Shown here one piece after another: positions 1 to 5,747 of a DNA stretch of 6,946 bases (positions are counted from its first letter, which is position 1; each line of letters opens with the position of its first letter). This DNA is from Bacteroidaceae bacterium (GTDB taxonomy: Bacteria > Bacteroidota > Bacteroidia > Bacteroidales > Bacteroidaceae): assembly GCA_016292545.1 (NCBI GenBank), contig JAEDIG010000129.1:1-6946 (forward strand), written 5' to 3'. The position numbers and the translations under genes are program-made. Below the pieces are notes generated by a model. That model ran no database searches and was not told the DNA's origin. It saw only the letters and a program-made list of their open reading frames with translations.

Positions 1-71
1 AAGGGAGAGAAAATAAAGGGTGTGAAAACCCTCTATGCGCTTGCTGAATGACACGATGAAGGGCTCAAATT

Positions 72-88
72 GTTTAATAATGTTAAAC
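72..88. repeat. Short palindrome in the operon leader (possible operator)
   Basis: GTTTAA and TTAAAC form a perfect 6-base inverted repeat separated by TAATG. It lies about 25 bases upstream of the -33 region of the predicted operon promoter. Its position would suit a regulator-binding site, but the arms are short and AT-rich and could arise by chance. No regulator can be named from the sequence. Confidence 0.3.
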
Positions 89-111
89 GAAAAAAAGTCT
101 TCCACCAAATG

Positions 112-143
112 TATGAGAGAATCCGCAAAATCCAGTAACTTTG
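112..143 (+). promoter_or_regulatory. Probable Bacteroidetes primary-sigma promoter for the rseC-rnf operon
   Basis: TAACTTTG at 136-143 matches the Bacteroidetes -7 consensus TAnnTTTG exactly. TATG at 112-115 is one base from the -33 consensus TTTG, and the 20-base spacer is within the usual range. Transcription would start near position 150, leaving a leader of only about 15 bases before the rseC ATG. No other match with this consensus was noticed in the short gaps between the downstream genes, so this is the best candidate for driving the whole cluster. The weak point is the imperfect -33 element. Confidence 0.6.
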
Positions 144-165
144 TGATAAGAATGACTAACACTAC

Positions 166-594
166 ATGCAAAATAAGCATACCATACACCATGATGCACG
201 AATCGTGCGTATCGAAGGCAATAGGGTAGAGGTGCAGATGATGCAGCAGTCTGCCTGTGCCAGTTGTGATGCAGCTGGCCTGTGCCGCAGCCATGAGTCC
301 AAGATGCGTACGCTTGTGGTGAACGTGCCCGATGCCTCCTCTTTCCAGGAGGGCGACCATGTGTGGCTGCATACCGAGGTGAAGCTTGGCATGCAGGCTT
401 CCGTGTTGGCCTATGTGGTTCCGCTGGTCGTGATGGTGGCCGTGCTTGCAGGCTGTGGCATGGCAGGTGTGCCAGAAGGCGTGTCTGCCATGGCTGCGCT
501 GTGTGTGCTGGGGCTCTATTTCGTGGGGCTTTATGCCATGCGTGGGCGTTTGTCGCGCAAGTTCGAGATAAAAATAACAAATATACAACAATAA
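166..594 (+). CDS. rseC: RseC/MucC-family membrane protein heading the rnf operon
   Basis: This 142-residue protein has the RseC/MucC (SoxR-reducing system) architecture: an N-terminal soluble part with a cysteine motif (C31, C34, C40, in CASCDAAGLC), a short beta-rich stretch around 47-72, then two membrane helices at about 78-97 and 105-124 and a basic C-terminal tail. In enterobacteria RseC works with the Rnf/Rsx complex to keep SoxR reduced. In Bacteroidetes the gene sits directly before rnfB, and here it ends 6 bases from rnfB, so it most likely supports assembly or function of the Rnf complex. That role is inferred. The cysteines could bind a metal or cluster or act as redox thiols. The ATG at 166 is the first in frame and lies about 16 bases after the predicted transcription start, with no Shine-Dalgarno sequence. 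The family assignment rests on the Cys motif, the two helices and the gene context. Confidence 0.88.
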   Translation: MQNKHTIHHDARIVRIEGNRVEVQMMQQSACASCDAAGLCRSHESKMRTLVVNVPDASSFQEGDHVWLHTEVKLGMQASVLAYVVPLVVMVAVLAGCGMAGVPEGVSAMAALCVLGLYFVGLYAMRGRLSRKFEIKITNIQQ

Positions 595-600
595 AACATT

Positions 601-1512
601 ATGGATTTAATTCTATTAGCAGTAATCGTGTTGGGCGTGTTGGGCCTGGTGTCCGCACTTGTGCTCTTCTATGCGTCCCATCGCTTTGCTGTGCATGAGG
701 ATCCACGCATCGGTCAGGTAGCCGCCGTATTGCCGCAGGCCAACTGTGGCGGTTGTGGCTACCCCGGCTGCTCGGGTTTTGCCGCTGCGTGTGTGAAAGC
801 CGCCGACCAAGGCAGTCTCGACGGCAAGTTGTGTCCTGTGGGCGGACAGGCTGTGATGGAGCAGGTGGCCGACATTGTTGGCCTTGCTGTCGTAGCCAGT
901 GCGCCCAAGGTGGCCGTCGTTCGCTGCAACGGCAGTTGTGAAAACCGTCCTCGCATTGCGGAGTTCGACGGTATGCACACATGTCGCGTACAGCAGATGT
1001 TGGGCATGGGCGAAACAGCCTGCCCCTATGGCTGTCTGGGATGTGGCGACTGTGTGGCTGCTTGCCAGTTTGGTGCCATCCGCATCAATCCTTCAACGGG
1101 TCTGCCCGAGGTGGACGAAGACAAGTGTACAGCCTGTGGCGCATGTGCCAAGGCTTGTCCGCGTGGTGTCATCGAAATCCGTCTGAAGGGTCCCAAGGGC
1201 CGCCGTGTGGTTGTGCTGTGCAACAACAAGGACAAGGGTGCCGTGGCCAATAAGGCATGCAAGAGTGCCTGCATCGGCTGTGGCAAGTGTGTGAAGACCT
1301 GCGAAAAGTTCCAGGCCATCACATTGGAGAACAACCTGGCCTACATCGATGCCGAGAAATGCAAGATGTGCAGGAAGTGCGAGGAGGCATGTCCCAAGGG
1401 TGCCATCCATGGCTTCAACTTCCCTCCCCGTAAACCCGCTGCTGTGCAGCCTGCAGAACCTGCAGCCGCTGCCAGTGCTACGCAACCAACCAATAACGAG
1501 AAACCAGCATGA
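601..1512 (+). CDS. rnfB: Rnf complex subunit B, multi-cluster ferredoxin-type iron-sulfur protein
   Basis: RnfB is the entry point for electrons from reduced ferredoxin in the ferredoxin:NAD+ oxidoreductase. The 303-residue protein begins with one membrane helix (about 3-25). A four-Cys FeS domain follows (C49, C52, C57, C78, with CGGCGYPGC). Ferredoxin motifs of the C-x2-C-x2-C-x3-C type come next at 145-155, 176-186, 224-234 and 254-264, enough for four more [4Fe-4S] clusters. Further cysteines at 109, 113, 128, 141, 207 and 220 could hold another. This is the long form known from Clostridia and Bacteroidetes, not the short enterobacterial RnfB of roughly 190 residues. The tail (about 278-303) is rich in Pro and Ala and probably disordered. 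The stop overlaps the rnfC start (ATGA), which suggests translational coupling. No Shine-Dalgarno sequence precedes the ATG. The start is fixed by the membrane helix, which begins at residue 3. Confidence 0.96.
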   Translation: MDLILLAVIVLGVLGLVSALVLFYASHRFAVHEDPRIGQVAAVLPQANCGGCGYPGCSGFAAACVKAADQGSLDGKLCPVGGQAVMEQVADIVGLAVVASAPKVAVVRCNGSCENRPRIAEFDGMHTCRVQQMLGMGETACPYGCLGCGDCVAACQFGAIRINPSTGLPEVDEDKCTACGACAKACPRGVIEIRLKGPKGRRVVVLCNNKDKGAVANKACKSACIGCGKCVKTCEKFQAITLENNLAYIDAEKCKMCRKCEEACPKGAIHGFNFPPRKPAAVQPAEPAAAASATQPTNNEKPA

Positions 1513-2861
1513 AGACATTCAGAATAGGCGGGGTGCATCCCGCAGAAAACAAGCTCACGGCCGACAAGCCCATCCGTGATGCAATGTTGCCCAAGCAGGC
1601 TGTGTTCAGTATGTTCCAGCATATTGGTGCGCCTGCCAAGCCGGTAGTGAAGAAGGGCGACAAGGTGAAAGTAGGCACGCTGTTGGCCGAGGCCGGCGGT
1701 TTTGTGAGTGCTCCCGTACACAGCAGCGTCAGCGGCACGGTGAGCAAGGTTGACAGTGTGCTGGATGCCAGTGGCACCCGCAGGGCTGCCATCTACGTAG
1801 ACGTGGAGGGCGACGAATGGGAGGACACCATCGACCGCAGCAGTCAGCTGGTTCGTTTGTCCGACCGTCCTGAGCTGGACAGCAAGACCATCATTGAGAA
1901 GATAAAGAACGCAGGCATAGTGGGTATGGGCGGTGCCACCTTCCCTTGCCATGTCAAGTTGTCGCCTCCTCCTGGCTGCAAGGCCGAATGCGTCATCATC
2001 AATGCCGTGGAGTGTGAGCCATACCTCACCGCCGATCACCGGCTCATGCTGGAGCATGCCGAGGAAATCCTTGTCGGCGTTTCGCTCATCATGAAGGCCG
2101 TGGGCGTATCGCGCGGCTATATCGGCATTGAAAACAACAAGCCTGATGCCATCAAGCTGATGACTGAAAAGGCCCGGTCATATCCCGAAATCGAGGTGGT
2201 TCCCCTGAAAGTCAAATATCCTCAGGGTGGCGAAAAGCAACTTATAGACGCTGTGATTGGCCGTCAGGTGCCTGCTCCCCCTGCCATCCCCATCAATGTG
2301 GGCGCTGTGGTGCAGAATGTGGGTACGGCCTTTGCCATCTATGAGGCCGTGATGCACAACAAACCTTTGATTGACCGTATCATCACAGTCACGGGCAAGA
2401 GCGTTTCCAATCCCGGCAATCTGCGTGCACGTCTGGGCACTCCCATGCAGCAGCTCATGGACGAATGCGGCGGCCTTCCGGCCGACACGGGCAAGATTAT
2501 CGGTGGCGGTCCCATGATGGGTAAGGCCCTGCTCTCTTTGGATGTACCCATGACCAAGGGTTCCAGCGGTTTGCTTATCATGAACGATCGTGAGGCCCGC
2601 CGTTCTGCCCCTCAGCCTTGTATCCGTTGCGCCAAGTGTGTGAGTGCATGCCCCATGGGTCTGGAACCCTATCTGCTGGCCACCTTGAGTGTACATGCAG
2701 ACTGGGAGCGTGCCGAGGCCAATGATGTGGTCAGCTGCATCGAGTGTGGCAGTTGTCAGTTCACATGTCCCAGCTGTCGTCCGTTGCTCGATAATATCCG
2801 TGTGGGCAAGCAGACAGTGATGGGCATCATCCGCAGCCGTGCTGCACAGGCAAAGAAATAG
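1509..2861 (+). CDS. rnfC: Rnf complex subunit C, NADH/FMN-binding peripheral subunit
   Basis: RnfC is the cytoplasmic subunit where electrons reach NAD+. The 450 residues show the usual order. The N-terminal domain has GGVHPAENK (7-15) and HIGAPAKPVVKKGD (38-51), a barrel-sandwich type fold. The Rossmann-like NADH/FMN region has GMGGATFP (139-146), NAVECEPYLTAD (165-176) and YPQGGEKQL (237-245). An SLBB-like segment lies around 290-330. Two [4Fe-4S] motifs follow, at C371, C374, C377, C381 and C410, C413, C416, C420. The short lysine-rich end lacks the long Ala/Lys repeat tail of enterobacterial RsxC. Residue 147 is Cys where relatives such as E. coli RsxC have Thr (FPT), and C157 and C161 are further additions near the nucleotide site. 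The start lies inside the rnfB stop codon region, so translation is probably coupled. Similarity to the complex I subunit NuoF is expected for this family. Confidence 0.96.
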   Translation: MKTFRIGGVHPAENKLTADKPIRDAMLPKQAVFSMFQHIGAPAKPVVKKGDKVKVGTLLAEAGGFVSAPVHSSVSGTVSKVDSVLDASGTRRAAIYVDVEGDEWEDTIDRSSQLVRLSDRPELDSKTIIEKIKNAGIVGMGGATFPCHVKLSPPPGCKAECVIINAVECEPYLTADHRLMLEHAEEILVGVSLIMKAVGVSRGYIGIENNKPDAIKLMTEKARSYPEIEVVPLKVKYPQGGEKQLIDAVIGRQVPAPPAIPINVGAVVQNVGTAFAIYEAVMHNKPLIDRIITVTGKSVSNPGNLRARLGTPMQQLMDECGGLPADTGKIIGGGPMMGKALLSLDVPMTKGSSGLLIMNDREARRSAPQPCIRCAKCVSACPMGLEPYLLATLSVHADWERAEANDVVSCIECGSCQFTCPSCRPLLDNIRVGKQTVMGIIRSRAAQAKK

Positions 2862-2893
2862 TAATCCCGTTAATTCATCACCAACAAACGAAT

Positions 2894-3874
2894 ATGAAAC
2901 CAATTATATCACTTTCACCGCATGTGCATGGTGGCGACAGCGTTTCGCGCAACATGTATGGTGTGTGCATAGCCCTGGTGCCTGCTTTGCTGGCCTCCCT
3001 GTGGTTCTTCGGATTGGGAGCGGTTGTGGTCTTGCTCAGTTCCGTTCTTTTCTGCGTGTTCTTTGAGTGGGCCATTTCCACCTTCATCCTCAAAACTCCG
3101 CGTCTGACCATCTGCGACGGCAGCGCCATCCTTACCGGTTTGTTGTTGGGCTTCAACCTGCCCTCCAACCTTCCTCTTTGGATTATAGCCATTGGTGCGC
3201 TGGTGGCTATAGGCATTGGAAAAATGACTTTTGGCGGATTGGGCTGCAATCCTTTCAATCCCGCCCTTGTGGGACGTGTGTTCCTGCTCATCAGTTTCCC
3301 CGTGCAAATGACCTCATGGCCTCAGCCCGGACAGCTTGCTTCTTATCTGGATGCCGAGACGGGAGCCACTCCCCTCAGCCTGATGAAGGCTGCCATTGTC
3401 AGCGGCGACGCGTCTTATCTCGACCAGCTGCCTTCGGCGGGCGAGTTGTTTATCGGCTCTTCTGCTGGTTCATTGGGCGAGGTGAGTGCCTTGCTGCTCT
3501 TGCTGGGCGCTGCATTCATGATTTGGCGCAAGATAATCACTTGGCATATACCCGTGAGCATCCTGGCCACTGTGGCAGTCGTGAGCGGTCTTATGCATCT
3601 GGCCAATCCGGTGTATGCCAATCCGCTGGTGGTGCTGTGCAGTGGCGGACTTATGCTGGGTGCATGTTTCATGGCCACCGACTATGTGACGAGCCCCATG
3701 ACGGCCCGCGGCCAGCTGATTTATGGCGTGTGCATTGGTCTGCTCACCATCGTCATCCGCAACTGGGGTGCTTACCCCGAGGGTATGAGCTTTGCCATCC
3801 TGACGATGAATGCCTTCACACCGCTCATCAACACTTATTGCAAACCTAAACGATTTGGGGAGGTGAAGAAATGA
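2894..3874 (+). CDS. rnfD: Rnf complex subunit D, membrane subunit with covalent FMN
   Basis: RnfD is an integral membrane subunit of the NqrB/RnfD family and forms part of the electron and ion path. The 326-residue protein has about nine or ten hydrophobic helices, with clear ones at about 22-41, 43-66, 94-111, 197-211, 218-235, 245-262 and 274-290. The motif DAETGATPL (153-161) fits the flavinylation consensus Dxx[ST]GA[ST], making Thr159 the expected FMN attachment site, a modification carried out by ApbE. GGLGCNPFNPA (114-124) and ATDYVTSPMT (261-270) are family signatures. The N-terminal SPHVHGGDS (8-16) matches the usual RnfD start, which supports the ATG chosen. There is no Shine-Dalgarno sequence in the 32-base gap after rnfC. 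The last codons overlap the rnfG start and also encode that gene's Shine-Dalgarno sequence. Confidence 0.96.
   Translation: MKPIISLSPHVHGGDSVSRNMYGVCIALVPALLASLWFFGLGAVVVLLSSVLFCVFFEWAISTFILKTPRLTICDGSAILTGLLLGFNLPSNLPLWIIAIGALVAIGIGKMTFGGLGCNPFNPALVGRVFLLISFPVQMTSWPQPGQLASYLDAETGATPLSLMKAAIVSGDASYLDQLPSAGELFIGSSAGSLGEVSALLLLLGAAFMIWRKIITWHIPVSILATVAVVSGLMHLANPVYANPLVVLCSGGLMLGACFMATDYVTSPMTARGQLIYGVCIGLLTIVIRNWGAYPEGMSFAILTMNAFTPLINTYCKPKRFGEVKK
3859..3865 (+). promoter_or_regulatory. Strong Shine-Dalgarno sequence for rnfG, inside the end of rnfD
   Basis: GGAGGTG gives seven contiguous bases complementary to the 16S rRNA anti-Shine-Dalgarno sequence and lies 5 bases before the rnfG ATG. 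It is formed by the codons for Gly322-Glu323-Val324 of RnfD. Most genes in this window have no such site, which makes this one notable. The overlap also supports the chosen rnfG start. Confidence 0.7.
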
Positions 3875-4458
3875 AAAAGCTTGAATCTACATGGTATAAT
3901 ATGGCCATCGTGCTCACGCTTATTGCTGTTGTGGCAGGCGGAGCACTTGGATATGTGAACGAACTCACCAAGGGTCCCATTCAGGAAATCAAGGCGCGCC
4001 AGCTGGCCGACGGCATCAAGAAGGTACTTTGTGCCGACGAACTGGACGTGCAGGCTCCCGACACCCTGGATAATGGCACCGTCCTTTATGCCACCGACAA
4101 GGGGACAGCCGTGCAGGCCAGCGACCCCAATGGATTTGGCGGCACGCTCACCGTGCTCGTGGGCTTCGATGCCGACGGTGTCATCAAAGGCTACCAGATT
4201 CTCCAGACCAGCGAGACACCGGGCTTGGGTGCCAAGGCTTCCGATTGGTTCCAGGAGGGCGGAAAGGGTTGCATCGTAGGGCTCAACCCCAGCAATGCCA
4301 ACCTTACTGTAAGGAAAGACGGAGGCGATGTGGATGCCATTACGGCCAGCACTATCACCAGCCGTGCCTTCCTGCGTTGTGTGAACGCCGCCTATGCTGC
4401 CGTCAACGACAAGTATGCCGATGCCAGCACGGGTGCTACAGCCAAACCAAAACATTAA
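3871..4458 (+). CDS. rnfG: Rnf complex subunit G, periplasm-facing subunit with covalent FMN
   Basis: RnfG carries a covalently bound FMN on the outer face of the membrane and relays electrons within the complex. The 195-residue protein has a single N-terminal membrane helix (about 10-29) and then an FMN-binding domain. The family signature SETPGLGAK spans 114-122. The attachment motif DAITASTITS spans 155-164, so Thr161 is the expected phosphoester-linked residue. It reads T-A-S-T where the most common form is S-G-A-T, an accepted variation. The C-terminal tail contains DASTGAT (184-190), which fits the flavinylation consensus better than the main site does; see the findings. The start overlaps the rnfD stop by four bases (ATGA) and has a strong Shine-Dalgarno sequence. 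An ApbE flavin transferase is needed for maturation and is not encoded in this window. Confidence 0.95.
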   Translation: MKKLESTWYNMAIVLTLIAVVAGGALGYVNELTKGPIQEIKARQLADGIKKVLCADELDVQAPDTLDNGTVLYATDKGTAVQASDPNGFGGTLTVLVGFDADGVIKGYQILQTSETPGLGAKASDWFQEGGKGCIVGLNPSNANLTVRKDGGDVDAITASTITSRAFLRCVNAAYAAVNDKYADASTGATAKPKH

Positions 4459-4461
4459 TAT

Positions 4462-4468
4462 AAGGAGG
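4462..4468 (+). promoter_or_regulatory. Strong Shine-Dalgarno sequence for rnfE
   Basis: AAGGAGG, seven contiguous bases complementary to the anti-Shine-Dalgarno sequence, lies in the 18-base gap after rnfG and 8 bases before the rnfE ATG. It fixes the rnfE start. Such sites are uncommon in Bacteroidetes, where initiation usually does not rely on them. Confidence 0.75.
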
Positions 4469-4476
4469 ACAAAGAC

Positions 4477-5061
4477 ATGAACAACTTCAAAGTACTACTC
4501 AACGGAATCGTGAAGGAGAACCCCACCTTTGTGCTCCTTCTCGGTATGTGCCCTACATTGGGCACCACCTCCAGTGCCATCAATGGTATGAGCATGGGAC
4601 TGGCCACTACGGCCGTACTCATCTTCAGCAACATTATCATATCGCTCATCAAGAACCTTATCCCCGATATGGTGCGCATTCCCAGTTTCATCGTGGTCAT
4701 TGCTTCTTTGGTCACCATTCTCCAGATGGTGATGCAGGCCTATCTGCCCGACCTCTATGCCACGCTGGGCTTGTTCATTCCGCTGATTGTGGTGAACTGC
4801 ATCATTCTGGGACGTGCCGAGGCTTTTGCAGCCAAGAATGGTCCTGTTGCCAGTGCATTTGACGGCATTGGCATGGGTCTGGGCTTCACGCTGGGCCTTA
4901 CGCTTCTGGGTGCAGCCCGCGAACTGCTGGGCACCGGCCGCATCTTCAACATCACCTTGTTCCCCGAACAGTACGGTGCGCTTGTGTTCGTATTGGCTCC
5001 TGGTGCATTCATCGCCCTTGGCTACTTGATTGCCATTGTCAACCGCATAAGGAAGGCATAA
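4477..5061 (+). CDS. rnfE: Rnf complex subunit E, membrane subunit of the RnfA/RnfE pair
   Basis: RnfE (NqrD/RnfE family) is a six-helix membrane protein of 194 residues. It pairs with RnfA in inverted topology to form the core of the ion-translocating module. In this family a cysteine from each half-helix pair helps hold an intramembrane [2Fe-2S] centre. Here these are C25 in LLGMCPTLG (21-29) and C108 in VNCIILGRAEAFA (106-118). RAEAFAAKNGPVASAFDG (113-130) is a strong signature that separates RnfE from RnfA. The length is typical of the family. The stop codon overlaps the ATG of a seven-codon micro-ORF, which leads to rnfA 28 bases later. Confidence 0.96.
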   Translation: MNNFKVLLNGIVKENPTFVLLLGMCPTLGTTSSAINGMSMGLATTAVLIFSNIIISLIKNLIPDMVRIPSFIVVIASLVTILQMVMQAYLPDLYATLGLFIPLIVVNCIILGRAEAFAAKNGPVASAFDGIGMGLGFTLGLTLLGAARELLGTGRIFNITLFPEQYGALVFVLAPGAFIALGYLIAIVNRIRKA

Positions 5062-5084
5062 TGTATAACGCTAAAGACAGATAA
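5061..5084 (+). other. Seven-codon micro-ORF between rnfE and rnfA
   Basis: The last base of the rnfE stop codon is also the first base of an ATG (TAATG), opening a frame for MYNAKDR that stops at 5082-5084, five bases before the rnfA ATG. The arrangement would let a ribosome that terminates on rnfE restart here and then restart again on rnfA. No Shine-Dalgarno sequence is present, and such a short frame may be accidental. No function is claimed for the peptide. Confidence 0.2.
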
Positions 5085-5089
5085 AAATT

Positions 5090-5710
5090 ATGGCATACAT
5101 ATTGATTTTCATCACAGCGATATTTGTGAACAACATCGTGCTCTCCCAGTTCTTGGGCATCTGCCCGTTCCTGGGAGTGAGCAAGAAGGTGGAGACAGCC
5201 TGTGGCATGGGTGCCGCCGTGGCATTCGTGCTTACTATCGCCACCATTGTCACCTATCTTATCCAGATGTATGTGCTCAATGCCTTTGGCCTTGAGTACC
5301 TCCAGACGATTGCTTTCATCCTTGTGATTGCTGCCCTTGTGCAGATGGTGGAGATTGTCCTCAAGAAGGTGAGCCCGGCGCTCTATCAGGCCTTGGGCGT
5401 GTTCCTGCCTCTGATTACAACCAACTGCTGCATTCTGGGTGTGGCCATTCTTGTGGCCAACGGTACATACGCCACCCAGGGGCTTGAACCCAATCTGCTC
5501 ACAGGTGTGGTGTTCGCCATCAGCACAGCCGTCGGCTTTGCGCTGGCACTCATCGTCTTTGCCGGCATTCGCGAGCAACTGTCCTTGATGCCTGTTCCCA
5601 AGGGTATGCAGGGCATGAGCATCGCGCTGGTGACAGCCGGCCTGCTGGCCATGGCCTTCATGGGCTTCAGCGGAGTTGACAATGGACTGGGCAAGTTATT
5701 CGGACTATAA
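5090..5710 (+). CDS. rnfA: Rnf complex subunit A, membrane subunit of the RnfA/RnfE pair
   Basis: RnfA (NqrE/RnfA family) is a six-helix membrane protein of 206 residues and the inverted-topology partner of RnfE. The conserved cysteines for the shared intramembrane [2Fe-2S] centre are C25 in FLGICPFLGVS (21-31) and C113 in TTNCCILGVA (110-119). A second Cys follows at 114, where E. coli RnfA has Ala. The N-terminus, with FVNNIVLSQFLGICPFLG, is a family hallmark and sets the start at the ATG at 5090. No Shine-Dalgarno sequence precedes it, and the upstream gap is AT-rich. It is the last Rnf gene; no rnfB or apbE follows, and the next gene is galE. Confidence 0.96.
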   Translation: MAYILIFITAIFVNNIVLSQFLGICPFLGVSKKVETACGMGAAVAFVLTIATIVTYLIQMYVLNAFGLEYLQTIAFILVIAALVQMVEIVLKKVSPALYQALGVFLPLITTNCCILGVAILVANGTYATQGLEPNLLTGVVFAISTAVGFALALIVFAGIREQLSLMPVPKGMQGMSIALVTAGLLAMAFMGFSGVDNGLGKLFGL

Positions 5711-5747
5711 AATATACACAAACATATAAACCATCAACTTAACACTT

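Noticed and set aside
17..32. AGGGT/ACCCT hairpin at the window start as a terminator of an upstream gene
   Set aside because: The stem is only 5 base pairs and is not followed by T residues on the + strand; on the - strand no gene leads into it.
35..229. 64-codon + strand open frame across the leader and the start of rseC
   Set aside because: It runs through the predicted promoter, overlaps rseC in another frame and has no recognisable features.
1341..2057. 238-codon open frame on the - strand opposite rnfB/rnfC
   Set aside because: It spans two clear genes on the other strand and has no recognisable domain, so it is a by-product of GC-rich coding sequence.
2178..2903. 241-codon open frame on the - strand opposite rnfC
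   Set aside because: It is antisense to the conserved nucleotide-binding and cluster region of RnfC and has composition typical of a shadow frame.
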